Notes: generated by a model not told the origin, from the letters alone. A DNA stretch of 64,000 nucleotides from Empedobacter stercoris (GCF_025244765.1 NZ_CP104209.1:2548501-2612500), one strand, 5' to 3'; positions 52,855-62,220 are shown, counted from the first letter of the stretch. Made by a program: numbers and translations.

Positions 52855-53505
52855 ATGAAAAAATTGACGCAAATATTAGGAGTTGTAGCAATAGGGTTAG
52901 TTTCTTTCTCTTTCACAACGAAAAATGAAGTTCCAGTCTCAACTTCATATACAATTAACCAAGATGCACCAAAGGTTGTTATTTTGGATATTGTAGATAA
53001 TATCGCAGCAGAATCTGGAGCAAATATTGCCACAGAACTTAAGTCTAAAATAGAAACTTTAAATAAAGAAAATGTAAATGTTCTTCTTTGGAAAGATTTA
53101 ACGAAAGGACTGCAAGAAGAAGAGAAAAGAGCAATTATTGATAGTTTAAAACCTGAATTGATCATGACATTAAGTTTTGATAAATCTGATGATAATACAA
53201 ACAAGGTTGCAGCTGTAGTGTCTAAACAGAATGTTGCTTTTGAAGATACATTCAAAGTAGCAAAAGAATTGGCAGAAAACTTAAATTCAACAACAGTTAA
53301 AAATGATGGTGTATATCAAAATGATTCAAATTATATACAAGATAATTTAGCGCCTTCAATCTTTTTAAGTTTAAAAGTGAAAAACGAACCAACTTCAAAT
53401 ACAGAAATTATCGACAAAATTTCTAATTTTATTGAAACTGCTGAAGTAAATCAACCTACTGTAGTAGTGGATGAAGTGGCTGAAGTTGATACAGCAATTC
53501 AATAA
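52855..53505 (+). CDS. Exported protein resembling an inactive amidase_3
   Basis: 216 residues with a signal peptide (ends FSFTT). After that the order of conserved elements follows N-acetylmuramoyl-L-alanine amidases (Amidase_3): VVILDIVDN (where active enzymes have the zinc His in LDPGHGG), a helix INATELKSKI-like region, VNVLLWKDLTKGLQEEEKRAIIDSLKPEL (like V..TR..D..L..R....N..kPDL), IMTLSFD (expected SLHxN with zinc His) and APSIFLSLKVKN (expected PAvLvElGFlsN with catalytic Glu). None of these key His/Glu residues remains. So it appears to be a non-catalytic amidase relative; this is inference from pattern only. Confidence 0.6.
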   Translation: MKKLTQILGVVAIGLVSFSFTTKNEVPVSTSYTINQDAPKVVILDIVDNIAAESGANIATELKSKIETLNKENVNVLLWKDLTKGLQEEEKRAIIDSLKPELIMTLSFDKSDDNTNKVAAVVSKQNVAFEDTFKVAKELAENLNSTTVKNDGVYQNDSNYIQDNLAPSIFLSLKVKNEPTSNTEIIDKISNFIETAEVNQPTVVVDEVAEVDTAIQ

Positions 53506-53570
53506 ATAAAGCTGTAAGATAAAAACATAAAAATCCGTTTTTTCGTATCATTCATTTTTAGGAATGAATA

Positions 53571-53607
53571 AAAAGTAACATTTTGTAAGGAAATGTTACT
53601 TTTTTTT
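53571..53607 (+). terminator. Intrinsic terminator of the pseudo-amidase gene
   Basis: AAAAGTAACATTT / AAATGTTACTTTT, loop of 7, followed by TTTT. Confidence 0.9.
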
Positions 53608-53654
53608 GTTTTTAGTTGTAGAACACTTAAGTTTGTTCAAACACTTACAATACA

Positions 53655-54569
53655 ATGTCAAAACAAGGTTATATCGCGCGTTACTTTAATATTGTTCGTA
53701 AACTTTCGCAACAAAAATACTGTTCTTACGAAGATTTAGAACGTTTTTTGGAACGAGAATTTGAAATGTTACAACTACAAGATGATACATTAGAATTTAA
53801 CTTTTCTAAACGAACATTGCAACGTGATATTCGAGAAATTCGTAATATCTTGGGAATTGACATTATGTATAGTCGAAGTCAGCGTGGATATTATATTTTT
53901 CAAGATGATTATAGTTCTGATCTATTTCTGAAAACATTAGAAGAAATCAACAGTTTTTCTGCCTTGAAATTGACCAATTCGCTCGAATCTATCGTGTATT
54001 TGGAAAAAAGAAAACCCAAACGTGCTGAATTTTTGCCTGATATTGTACAAGCTATTCAACAAAAAAAGAAAATTGAATTTCATTATCAAAAATTTGGTGA
54101 AGAAAAAGAAACGATTCGAAAAGTTTCGCCAATTGCAATTAGAGAGCACAATAATCGTTGGTATTTGATTGCAGATGATAAGGGAATTGTGAAAAATTTT
54201 GGTTTGGAACGAATGAATAAAGTTTCAATTTTAAATGATAAAATAGACAATAATATTGAATTTAATTACATAGATAAGTATAAATATTCATTCGGAATAA
54301 TTGTTCCAAGTTCTGAAAAACCAGAAAAAATTGTGCTTTCTGTAACTAAAAAACAAGCAGCTTATTTAGAATCTTTGCCTTTGCACGAATCGCAACAAAT
54401 TTTAGAAACTAAAAATGATGAGGTTTTAATTGGTTTAGAATTATTTTTAACCGAAGATTTTATCAGCGAAATTCTTTCGTTGAGCCGTTCTGTAACCATT
54501 ATCGAACCTAAAAAACTGAAAGAAAAAGTAAAAACAATTTTGAAGGAAACATTGGAGAAATATAAATAG
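53655..54569 (+). CDS. WYL-domain transcriptional regulator
   Basis: 304 residues. N-terminal helix-turn-helix of the DeoR/YafY-like type (about 10-80, including LQRDIREIRNILGIDIMYS), then a WYL domain (about 128-200) with the name-giving RWYLIADDKG, and a C-terminal extension domain (about 220-300). WYL domains bind small ligands or nucleic acid and control, for example, DNA-damage or defence genes. No operon partner is seen, so its target is unknown. Confidence 0.9.
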   Translation: MSKQGYIARYFNIVRKLSQQKYCSYEDLERFLEREFEMLQLQDDTLEFNFSKRTLQRDIREIRNILGIDIMYSRSQRGYYIFQDDYSSDLFLKTLEEINSFSALKLTNSLESIVYLEKRKPKRAEFLPDIVQAIQQKKKIEFHYQKFGEEKETIRKVSPIAIREHNNRWYLIADDKGIVKNFGLERMNKVSILNDKIDNNIEFNYIDKYKYSFGIIVPSSEKPEKIVLSVTKKQAAYLESLPLHESQQILETKNDEVLIGLELFLTEDFISEILSLSRSVTIIEPKKLKEKVKTILKETLEKYK

Positions 54570-54573
54570 AATG

Positions 54574-54600
54574 AATTTCGAATAGTTGTCTTTCGAAATT
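54574..54600. terminator. Hairpin between convergent WYL and topB genes
   Basis: AATTTCGAA / TTCGAAATT (54574-54582, 54592-54600), loop of 9. The rightward side is followed by TGTTTATTTT, so it is a plausible, weaker terminator. Confidence 0.6.
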
Positions 54601-54608
54601 TGTTTATT

Positions 54609-56750
54609 TTACATCTGTTCAAACTCTAAATCGAAATTCATTCCCAAAATAGCTTTCCCAGCAATTTTTTCTCCATTTTCAGGATTGATTAATCCCGTCA
54701 TTTTTCCCGTTTTCTGCTTCGTAACTAAATCTAAAATTTGTTTGTTAGTTAATTTTTTACCCATAAACTCGAACGGAACTTTGAAACCACATTCTCTGAA
54801 ATTAGAACAACCATAAGCGGCTTTTCCTTTTACTAATTTATGTGTTTTACATTTCGGACAAGTAGCATCTTCCAGATTAATTTCTTCTTTTGGTTTACGC
54901 TCTTTTTTGGGTTTATCTTCTATTTGAGCAGAATTTTGGTGCGATGAAATTGGTCTGAAATAACTGTTTTTTACCTCAAATGTTAATTTTGAAACCATTT
55001 CAATTAATTCTTGTTTGAATTGTTCTAATTCATATTCACCTTTTTCAATTAAACGAAGTTTTCGTTCCCAAACTCCTGTCAATTCTGGAGATTTTAATAA
55101 TTCATCTTGAATCGTATCTATCAAATCAATTCCCGTTTGTGTTGCCACAATGTTTCGTTTTTTCTTTTCGATATATTTTCTTCGGAACAATGTTTCGATA
55201 ATATTAGCACGCGTAGATGGACGGCCAATGCCGTTTTCTTTCATCAGTTCTCGCATTTCTTCATCGTCCACTTGACGACCTGCAGTTTCCATTCCACGCA
55301 ATAAAGTTGCTTCTGTATAATTTTTTGGAGGAGTTGTTTTTCCTTTGTGGATATAAGGTTCGTGAGGTCCTTTTTCACCAATTTCGAAAATTGGCATTAT
55401 TTTTTCTTCGTCTTTTTCGTCCTCCTTTTTATCTTTTACATATACTTCGCGCCATCCCATTTCGAGAATTTGCTTTCCAGTTGCTTTAAAATTAATTGCA
55501 GAAAGTTGACCATCTTTACCAATATTTTCTACTTTTCCTTCTACCGTTGTGTTGGCAACTTTACATTCAGGATAAAAAACTGCGATAAAACGTCGAGCAA
55601 CCAAATCATAAATACGCTTTTCTTCGTTTGATAAACCTTGAGGAAAGATTTCTGTCGGAATAATAGCGTGGTGATCGGTTACTTTTGTGTTATCAAAAAC
55701 AGTTTTTGACATCGGAATTGGTTGCGTCATTAATGGTGCAACTAAATTTTGATAGGCTGTAAGTTTAGTTAGAATTCCTGGAACTTTTGGATAAATATCT
55801 TCGGATAAATACGTTGTATCAACACGAGGATATGTCACAAACTTTTTCTCGTAAAGACTTTGGATATATTTCAATGTATTTTCTGCAGAGAATGCATATT
55901 TCTTATTGGCTTCTACTTGTAAAGCAGTCAAATCAAATAATCGTGGATTTTTTTCGCGACCTTCTTTTATTTCAAAATCAATAATTTCAAACTCTTTGTC
56001 TTTAATAAAATCTAAACCTTGTTTGGCTTTTTCTTCAGATTTTAAACGAGGAATTGTTGCATTAAACTCAACTTCTTTAAATACTGTTTTCAGTTCCCAA
56101 TATTCTTCTATAACAAAAGCGTTGATTTCTTTTTGTCGTTGCACAATCATAGCAAGAGTTGGCGTTTGCACACGTCCAATAGATAGAACAGTTTTGGGTG
56201 GAGCAAATTTTTTGGTGAATAAACGAGTTGCATTCATTCCTAAAAGCCAATCACCAATTGCACGCGCTTGTCCAGCAGAAAATAAATTGAAATATTTTTC
56301 TCCATCTTTCAAATTCTCGAAACCTTCTTTTATAGCTTCTTCTGTCAAAGATGAAATCCAAAGGCGCTTCATTGGAGCTTTCGCTTTGGCTTTCAATAAA
56401 ACCCATCGTTGTATCAATTCTCCTTCTTGACCAGCATCACCACAGTTTATAATCTCTTCAACTTGACTAGCTGTTACAAGTCTTTTGATAATATTAAATT
56501 GTTTCGAAACTCCTTTGTCAGCGATTAATTTTATTCCAAAGCTTGACGGAATCATAGGTAAATAATTCAGATCCCAACTTTTCCATTCGGGAGTATAATC
56601 TTGCGGTTCCTTTAATGTACATAGGTGACCAAAAGTCCAAGTAACTTGAAATCCGTTTCCTTCATAGTATCCATCATGCTTCTGATTAGCACCAATTACT
56701 TTGGCGATATCTTTAGCAACACTTGGTTTTTCGGCAATACAAACTTTCAT
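54609..56750 (-). CDS. topB: DNA topoisomerase III (type IA)
   Basis: About 713 residues from ATG 56750 (MKVCIAEKPSVAKD), where the family's Toprim motif begins; the open frame 8 codons further upstream is not needed. Toprim (about 1-150: CIAEKPSV, NCGDAGQEGELI with the metal Asp pair), gate domains, catalytic Tyr in KFVTYPRVDTTYLSEDI (about 317-333), GIGRPSTRANIIE (about 520), and a C-terminal zinc-finger-like CPKCKTHKL...GCSNFRECGFKVPFEF (about 650-690). It decatenates DNA. The TopB-type with a C-terminal zinc part is common in Bacteroidota. Confidence 0.95.
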   Translation of the reverse strand: MKVCIAEKPSVAKDIAKVIGANQKHDGYYEGNGFQVTWTFGHLCTLKEPQDYTPEWKSWDLNYLPMIPSSFGIKLIADKGVSKQFNIIKRLVTASQVEEIINCGDAGQEGELIQRWVLLKAKAKAPMKRLWISSLTEEAIKEGFENLKDGEKYFNLFSAGQARAIGDWLLGMNATRLFTKKFAPPKTVLSIGRVQTPTLAMIVQRQKEINAFVIEEYWELKTVFKEVEFNATIPRLKSEEKAKQGLDFIKDKEFEIIDFEIKEGREKNPRLFDLTALQVEANKKYAFSAENTLKYIQSLYEKKFVTYPRVDTTYLSEDIYPKVPGILTKLTAYQNLVAPLMTQPIPMSKTVFDNTKVTDHHAIIPTEIFPQGLSNEEKRIYDLVARRFIAVFYPECKVANTTVEGKVENIGKDGQLSAINFKATGKQILEMGWREVYVKDKKEDEKDEEKIMPIFEIGEKGPHEPYIHKGKTTPPKNYTEATLLRGMETAGRQVDDEEMRELMKENGIGRPSTRANIIETLFRRKYIEKKKRNIVATQTGIDLIDTIQDELLKSPELTGVWERKLRLIEKGEYELEQFKQELIEMVSKLTFEVKNSYFRPISSHQNSAQIEDKPKKERKPKEEINLEDATCPKCKTHKLVKGKAAYGCSNFRECGFKVPFEFMGKKLTNKQILDLVTKQKTGKMTGLINPENGEKIAGKAILGMNFDLEFEQM

Positions 56751-57074
56751 AGCAATTATAATATTGAAGTGCAAAAGTCAAAATAATAATTTAATTCTTA
56801 AAAAAAAATATAAATATGTATAAATATTGAATAAATTTGCGATAGGTTAATTTTTGTGAAGATTGAATATTTTTCAAAATTTATAAAGTTTTGAGGTTTT
56901 ATTAGAACTGATGAGATAAAAAATAAATTATCATTTCGGTGAAAAATACTATTGATTTCAAATAAATTCGAAATTTAACGTCATAACAACATAAAAAATT
57001 TAGAAGATTTAAAAAATTTTCACTTAATTTACACCCACATTAATAAAAATCATAATATTTAAAAGAATTAGTAA
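56751..57074. other. Promoter region between topB and the ExbB operon
   Basis: About 324 bases of AT-rich, gene-free DNA. TAAATTTG at 56832-56839 (rightward) is a good -7 box but lies 235 bases before exbB. If it drives the operon the mRNA has a long leader; otherwise it may start a small RNA. No obvious hairpin terminator is seen between it and exbB. Confidence 0.5.
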
Positions 57075-57887
57075 ATGGAAAAGAATGTAACAGTACCAGC
57101 TAAAACTAAAAAGGGAGGTCTTAACCCTGTGATTACTATGATCATTTTAATTGCTATCGCAATGGGGATCTTTTATGGTGTTTTTGGTCAACCAAGTAAC
57201 TTTGAAGGAGGAGATACAGAAAGAGGAAATCCTTTAAACTTTTTAGGAATTATTTTTAAAGGAGGGGTAATTATTCCATTCTTAATCTCGTTTTTCTTTA
57301 TGGTATTGGTATTCTCTATCGACCGTGTTATCGCTTTAAACAAAGCAAAAGGAACAGGATCTGCTGAGAAATTTGTAAACGACATTCGTGCTTTATTAAA
57401 CAAAAATGAAATTAACAAAGCAATCGAATTATGTGACAAACAAAAAGGTGCCGTAGGAAACGTAGTGAAAGAAGGTTTAACAACTTACAAAGCGTTAGAA
57501 AACGACACAACTTTAAACAAAGAGCAAAAATTAGCTCAATTAGGTAAAACGTTAGAAGAAGCGACTACATTAGAAATGCCAACGTTAGAGAAAAACATGA
57601 CAATTATTTCTACAATTGCTTCTGTTGGTACGTTAATTGCCTTAATGGGTACTGTAATCGGGATGATTAAAGCATTCTTCGCATTAGGTGAAGGAGGAGG
57701 ATCTCCAGATGCTGCACAATTATCAGTAGGTATTGCTGAGGCCTTAATTAATACAGGTATGGGGATTGGTGCTTCTGCATTCGCTATTATTATGTATGCT
57801 TTCTTAACTTCTAAAATTGATGATTTAACATTCAAAATTGACGAAGTAGGAATGAGTATTCAACAATCTTTCTCTGCTCACAATTAA
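57075..57887 (+). CDS. exbB: MotA/TolQ/ExbB proton channel protein
   Basis: 270-residue inner-membrane subunit of the Ton motor. Membrane segments near 19-36, 62-83 (GVIIPFLISFFFMVLVFSIDR), 178-200 and 222-245. The ExbB core is LEKNMTIISTIASVGTLIALMGTVIGMIKAF (about 171-201) and GIAEALINTGMGIGASAFAII (about 222-242). It has an extra N-terminal segment compared with E. coli ExbB, as is common in Bacteroidota. First gene of the four-gene Ton operon. Confidence 0.94.
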   Translation: MEKNVTVPAKTKKGGLNPVITMIILIAIAMGIFYGVFGQPSNFEGGDTERGNPLNFLGIIFKGGVIIPFLISFFFMVLVFSIDRVIALNKAKGTGSAEKFVNDIRALLNKNEINKAIELCDKQKGAVGNVVKEGLTTYKALENDTTLNKEQKLAQLGKTLEEATTLEMPTLEKNMTIISTIASVGTLIALMGTVIGMIKAFFALGEGGGSPDAAQLSVGIAEALINTGMGIGASAFAIIMYAFLTSKIDDLTFKIDEVGMSIQQSFSAHN

Positions 57888-57973
57888 TATTCATTGACGA
57901 AGCCTTAGAAGGATAGTATAAGGAAAAATCAAACAACAAACAATTTAGAATATTAATTAATAATACAGAGAAA

Positions 57974-58564
57974 ATGGCAAGAGTAAAACCAAAAAGAAGA
58001 GGTCCTTCGATGGACTTAACAGCTATGTCTGACATGGCTTGGCTTTTGTTAACTTTCTTTATTTTGACATCTAACTTTAGAGAACCTGAAGTTGTTCCTG
58101 TCGTAACACCGACATCTGTTTCGAACCAAAAAATGGCTACAGAAAACATGATGATCATTAAAATTGATGATAAAGGAAAATTCTTATTCGGATTAGAAGA
58201 AAAAGATCGTATTCCTACATTAGAAAGAATGGGTGATAAGTACGGAGTGAAGTTTACAGATGCTGAAAAGAATGCATTCAAAAGCATAGTAGAGTTTGGT
58301 GTACCAATGAATGAAATGAGAAATTATTTGAATCAGCCTGCTGATAAACAACAATCATATCATCCAGGTATTCCATTAGATACGATACCGAATAAAAATC
58401 AAGAATTGATTGATTGGGTATTTGAAGCAAAAGAAGTGAACCCTGATATTTTCTTAGCAATTAAAGGTGATCAAAAATCTGAATACAAACAATTCAAAAC
58501 TTTGATCCAACAATTACAAGAAAAGAACATGAATAAGTTCCAGTTAATTACATCTCAAGAATAA
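57974..58564 (+). CDS. exbD: ExbD/TolR-family biopolymer transport protein (1)
   Basis: 196 residues: short basic cytoplasmic start (MARVKPKRRGPSMD), a single membrane segment (about 16-37) with the proton-carrying Asp in LTAMSDMAWLLLTFFIL, and a periplasmic domain longer than usual. Pairs with ExbB in the motor. It is followed 19 bases later by a second exbD. Confidence 0.92.
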   Translation: MARVKPKRRGPSMDLTAMSDMAWLLLTFFILTSNFREPEVVPVVTPTSVSNQKMATENMMIIKIDDKGKFLFGLEEKDRIPTLERMGDKYGVKFTDAEKNAFKSIVEFGVPMNEMRNYLNQPADKQQSYHPGIPLDTIPNKNQELIDWVFEAKEVNPDIFLAIKGDQKSEYKQFKTLIQQLQEKNMNKFQLITSQE

Positions 58565-58583
58565 TTAAAAGAAATTTAACCCA

Positions 58584-59123
58584 ATGGCGCAAATACAAAC
58601 AGATAATGGCGGCAACGGAAAAAAAGTCCGTTCCAAAAAGAATTCGACTGCGGTCGATATGGCTCCGTTAGTAGATTTAGGTTTCTTATTAATTACTTTC
58701 TTTATGTTTGCAGCGACTTCGATCAAACCAAACGTAATGAACTTGAATATGCCTCCAAAAATTGAAGATAAAACTAAGAAAGATGTTCAAGATGATATCA
58801 ATATTAAAAATTCGATTACTATTTTAGTAGCGAAGGATAATAAATTATTTTGGTATCAACAAGAGGCTGGGAAATTAAATGCTGGTAACTTAATGGAGAC
58901 TGATTACTCTGCAGAAGGAATTCGTAAAGTTATTACGGATGCTAATGCTGGAGCTATAGATAAAGAGAAGTTTACTGTAATTATCAAACCAATGGATGAT
59001 GCATCTTATGATAATTTAGTAACAGTGTTAGACGAAATGGAGATTACGAAATCTACACGATACGGTATCGTTCAGATTACACCTGAAGAACAAAAGGTGT
59101 ACGATGAAAAAGTAGGTAAATAA
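58584..59123 (+). CDS. exbD: ExbD/TolR-family biopolymer transport protein (2)
   Basis: 179 residues with the same topology: basic start, membrane segment about 26-47 with the key Asp in VDMAPLVDLGFLLITFFMFA, then a periplasmic domain ending with EMEITKSTRYGIVQITPEEQ. Two different ExbD subunits in one operon are typical of Bacteroidota Ton systems and may form a hetero-dimer. Confidence 0.92.
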   Translation: MAQIQTDNGGNGKKVRSKKNSTAVDMAPLVDLGFLLITFFMFAATSIKPNVMNLNMPPKIEDKTKKDVQDDINIKNSITILVAKDNKLFWYQQEAGKLNAGNLMETDYSAEGIRKVITDANAGAIDKEKFTVIIKPMDDASYDNLVTVLDEMEITKSTRYGIVQITPEEQKVYDEKVGK

Positions 59124-59155
59124 TTAGTTTATTTGTTAAATTTAAAAGAATTAAA

Positions 59156-60106
59156 ATGTCAGAAAATAACAACAAACTAAAATCCTTAGACGAGATTGTA
59201 TTTGAAGGTAGAAACAAAGCATATGGTGCCTATGACATGAGAATGTCTGAAAAAAGCACTCTATTAAAAGCTTTCATTCGTGGATTTATAGTAATTGTAA
59301 TCATTTCTTTTGCTGTAATTGCTTCTGCAACTGGAATGTTCAAAAGCAAACAAACAGAAGAAGTAGTCGTAGACGTTCAGCTTGAGGATTTAAATATACC
59401 TGAACCTCCAAAAGAGGAAGAAGTGGTAGAACCAGAACCAGAGCCAGAACCAGAACAACAAGAAAATCATTATCAAGAGGAGACGGCACAAGAGAAATTC
59501 GTAATGCCAGAACCAAAAGAACAACCTAAAAAAGAGGAAACGATTCCTCCTAAAGAAGAGTTGGTAGGTAAAGATTTATCTTTTGAAAAACGTGAAGGAA
59601 AAGAATCTTCTGGTCAAACTGGAGGAGGTCCTGTGAATCTAAATAAAGAAGCACCGAAGAATACAATTCAAGCGCCAAAAACAGAGGATAAAGGTGATAA
59701 ACCAGCTCCTCCTGCAACAGTATCAGCTCGTACAGCTGCTGTTATGGCTATTTATCCAGGTTGTGAGAAAGATGCTGCAAAAGGTAAACAAGCTGCTACA
59801 GACTGTTTATCTAAAAAGCTATCGGCTGATTTACAAGATGAGTTACAAGATTTTGCTAATGATCAAGCAGGACAAGGTACAGGTGTAGTTTCGGCTAAAC
59901 TGAACTTCCAAATTGATACAGAAGGTAGAATTGTTGGAATCTCTCCAATGGGTGATGCAAAGTTAGGGCCTGAAGCTAAAAAAGCTTTAGAACGTATTAC
60001 ACAGCGTCAACAAAGAAGAGGAAAAACGATCAAACCAGCGCAAACTGAAGATGGTCGTGCTGCGAAGTTGAACTTCAACATCCCAGTAAAAATGTTAATT
60101 GAGTAA
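59156..60106 (+). CDS. tonB: TonB-family energy transducer
   Basis: 316 residues. Cytoplasmic start with the Bacteroidota signature (SLDEIVFEGRNKAYGAYDMR, about 9-28), membrane segment about 41-62, a Pro/Glu/Lys-rich periplasmic spacer (about 85-180, with PEPEPEPE), and the C-terminal TonB domain (about 215-316: VSAKLNFQIDTEGRIVGISP, AAKLNFNIPVKMLIE). It carries ExbB-ExbD energy to outer-membrane receptors. Last gene of the operon. Confidence 0.94.
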   Translation: MSENNNKLKSLDEIVFEGRNKAYGAYDMRMSEKSTLLKAFIRGFIVIVIISFAVIASATGMFKSKQTEEVVVDVQLEDLNIPEPPKEEEVVEPEPEPEPEQQENHYQEETAQEKFVMPEPKEQPKKEETIPPKEELVGKDLSFEKREGKESSGQTGGGPVNLNKEAPKNTIQAPKTEDKGDKPAPPATVSARTAAVMAIYPGCEKDAAKGKQAATDCLSKKLSADLQDELQDFANDQAGQGTGVVSAKLNFQIDTEGRIVGISPMGDAKLGPEAKKALERITQRQQRRGKTIKPAQTEDGRAAKLNFNIPVKMLIE

Positions 60107-60130
60107 TACTTAATCGTACATTACATATAA

Positions 60131-60164
60131 AAAAGAGGCTAAAATCATTTAGCCTCTTTTTTTT
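60131..60164 (+). terminator. Intrinsic terminator of the Ton operon
   Basis: AAAAGAGGCTAAA / TTTAGCCTCTTTT, loop ATCA, then TTTT. Confidence 0.93.
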
Positions 60165-60211
60165 GTATTTATATTTTTCTAATCTTATAGCTTTGTTCTT
60201 AAACAAAATCT

Positions 60212-60277
60212 GCGCAGGTTTGACCCAAGACTTGCGCAGGTTTTACTCAAAAGCAGCGCAGGTTTTTTATCGAACCC
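60212..60277. repeat. Three direct repeats GCGCAGGTTT with exact 22-bp period
   Basis: GCGCAGGTTT at 60212, 60234 and 60256. The first two units also share parts of their 12-base spacers (A.C.CAA.A). The GC-rich core stands out from the AT-rich surroundings. 22 bp is about two helical turns, placing all copies on the same DNA face. It lies in the gap between the Ton operon and argE, about 50 bases after one terminator and 30 before another. Confidence 0.8.
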
Positions 60278-60292
60278 TATATTTAATAAATC

Positions 60293-60327
60293 AAAAAGCA
60301 TCTTCAAGACGATTGAAGATGCTTTTT
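60293..60327 (-). terminator. Intrinsic terminator of the argB-argE pair
   Basis: AAAAAGCATCTTCAA / TTGAAGATGCTTTTT, loop GACGA: 15-bp perfect stem downstream of leftward argE. Confidence 0.92.
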
Positions 60328-60358
60328 AACGTGTTATGACGTACTTTTCTTTTCTAAA

Positions 60359-61426
60359 TTAAAAGGAAAAATCTTTTAATAAATTAGTGTATCGTTCAAT
60401 TCCATGTTCTATTTCTGATAGATAAATGTATTCGTCAGGAGTGTGCGAACGAGCCGAATCTCCAGGTCCCATTTTCACTGTTTCAAAATTCATCATGGCT
60501 TGATCCGACATTGTTGGAGAGCCGTAAGTGGTACAACCTAACTCGATGCCTTTTTGCACGATCGGGTGATGTTCAGAAATACGCGAAGAGTTTAATCGTA
60601 ACGAACGAGCTTTTACTATTGCTTTTGGCAAACAATTGGAAATAATATCAACGACTTCTTGGTTAGAATACAATTCGTTTACTCGGCAATCTACAACCAA
60701 ACGACATTCATCAGGTACAACATTATGCTGTTTTCCTGCTTCGATTTGTGTAACCGTCATCTTTACAGGTCCCAACATATCAGACACCCTTTCGAATTGA
60801 TAAGACTTGAACCAATTCATCACCTCAATTGCTTCGTAAATAGCATTCACACCTTCGTTTCGGGCAGCATGTCCAGTTTTTCCTTTTACAATTACGTCCA
60901 TTACAACCAATCCACGTTCTGCAATTGCCATGTCCATTTGCGTTGGTTCTCCTACAATTCCCAAATCTATTTTTGGTAAATTAGGTAAAATACTTGCAAC
61001 ATTTAGTTGTCCAGAACTTTCTTCTTCGGCTGTTATAGCCACAATTAGGTTATAAGGTAGATCCTCGTTTAGAAAATTGATATAAGTTGCCAATAAGCTT
61101 ACTGCAGATGCACCTGCATCATTACTCCCTAAACCAACTAATTTATCTCCTTCGATTGTCGCTTTCAAAGGATCATATGTCCAAGATGAACCAAATTTAA
61201 CGGTGTCGTGATGAGAGTTTAATAAAATTGTTTTTTTGTTTTTGTCAAAATTTGGATGAATACTCCAAACATTATTATCTTGACGATGAGCCGTAGCACC
61301 ATGATCAGTTAAAAACTTAAAAATAATGTCGGCTGTTTTGTCTTCTTCACTTGAAAAAGATTGAGTTTCGATTAATTGACATAATAAATCGACAGCTTTC
61401 TTTTTGAGAATAGCTAATTCTAACAT
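60359..61426 (-). CDS. argE: M20 metallo-hydrolase, ArgE-type ornithine deacylase
   Basis: 355-residue zinc peptidase-fold enzyme probably releasing ornithine from its N-acyl form. Metal and catalytic motifs: LLNSHHDTV (about 71-79), GLGSNDAGASAVSLL (about 97-111, metal Asp), AEEESSGQLN (catalytic Glu pair, about 132), GEPT (about 156), and C-terminal SDQAMMNFETVKMGPGDSARSHTPDEYI (about 307-334, metal His). Seven-base overlap with argB supports an arginine role. Bacteroidota relatives may act on N-succinyl rather than N-acetyl substrates. Confidence 0.9.
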   Translation of the reverse strand: MLELAILKKKAVDLLCQLIETQSFSSEEDKTADIIFKFLTDHGATAHRQDNNVWSIHPNFDKNKKTILLNSHHDTVKFGSSWTYDPLKATIEGDKLVGLGSNDAGASAVSLLATYINFLNEDLPYNLIVAITAEEESSGQLNVASILPNLPKIDLGIVGEPTQMDMAIAERGLVVMDVIVKGKTGHAARNEGVNAIYEAIEVMNWFKSYQFERVSDMLGPVKMTVTQIEAGKQHNVVPDECRLVVDCRVNELYSNQEVVDIISNCLPKAIVKARSLRLNSSRISEHHPIVQKGIELGCTTYGSPTMSDQAMMNFETVKMGPGDSARSHTPDEYIYLSEIEHGIERYTNLLKDFSF

Positions 61427-62187
61427 AAAATTGTTTTAATCTCTGAGTTAATGTTGCGCGCATGTACTAAACATACATTTTTTACACCCGCATTGATTAC
61501 TTTGAATGAATTGTCTAATTTCGGAATCATACCTTCGAAAATTACACCTTCTTCTTTTAATTGCAAATATAAAGTTTCGTTAATAGTTGGTATCAAAGTT
61601 GAGTCATCATTTACATCGCGAAGTACACCTATTTTATCGAAACAAAAATTAAGCTCAACTTCGTTTTCTTTCGACATCGCTACTGCAATTGTAGAAGCAA
61701 TTGTATCTGCATTTGTGTTTAATAATTGTCCATTTCCGTCATGCGTAATAGCACAAACAACAGGCGTAATGTTGTTGTCGATTAACAATTGAAACAATTC
61801 TTTATTGATACTATTATCATTCAAATCACCTACAAAACCATAATCAATAGTTTTTACAGGACGTTTAGTTCCTTTAATTGCATTTCCATCTGCACCAGAT
61901 AAACCTAAAGCATTACAGCCAAATGCTTGCAATTTAGAAACAATGGTTTTGTTCAAGTTTCCTGCATATAAACCTGTCACAACATCCAAGGTAGGTTTGT
62001 CTGTAATACGTCGTCCTTCAATCATTTTAGGCTCGATACCTAATTGATTTAACATTTTTGAAGCGCCTTTTCCACCTCCATGTACCAAAATTTTTGGTTC
62101 TTTGATTTCCGAAAACGTTTGTAAGAATTGTTCTAATTCTTGCTCATTGTCGATAATTCCGCCTCCTATTTTTATAATTTTCAACAT
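61420..62187 (-). CDS. argB: Acetylglutamate kinase (or N-succinylglutamate kinase)
   Basis: 255-residue amino-acid-kinase-fold enzyme phosphorylating N-acylglutamate, second step of arginine synthesis. KIGGGIIDN (5-13), VHGGGKGASKMLNQLG (about 35-50), GLSGADGNAI (about 95), DLNDNSIN (about 118), NTNADTIASTIAVAM (about 153), GMIPKLDNSFKVINAGV (about 219). Acyl preference (acetyl or succinyl) cannot be read from the sequence here. Confidence 0.93.
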   Translation of the reverse strand: MLKIIKIGGGIIDNEQELEQFLQTFSEIKEPKILVHGGGKGASKMLNQLGIEPKMIEGRRITDKPTLDVVTGLYAGNLNKTIVSKLQAFGCNALGLSGADGNAIKGTKRPVKTIDYGFVGDLNDNSINKELFQLLIDNNITPVVCAITHDGNGQLLNTNADTIASTIAVAMSKENEVELNFCFDKIGVLRDVNDDSTLIPTINETLYLQLKEEGVIFEGMIPKLDNSFKVINAGVKNVCLVHARNINSEIKTILC

Positions 62188-62220
62188 TTTAATAAATATG
62201 TAAATTTTGTTTGCTTTTTT

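Noticed and set aside
60212-60277. CRISPR-like array
   Set aside because: Only three 10-base repeats with 12-base spacers that are themselves partly alike, and no cas genes: too short for a CRISPR array.
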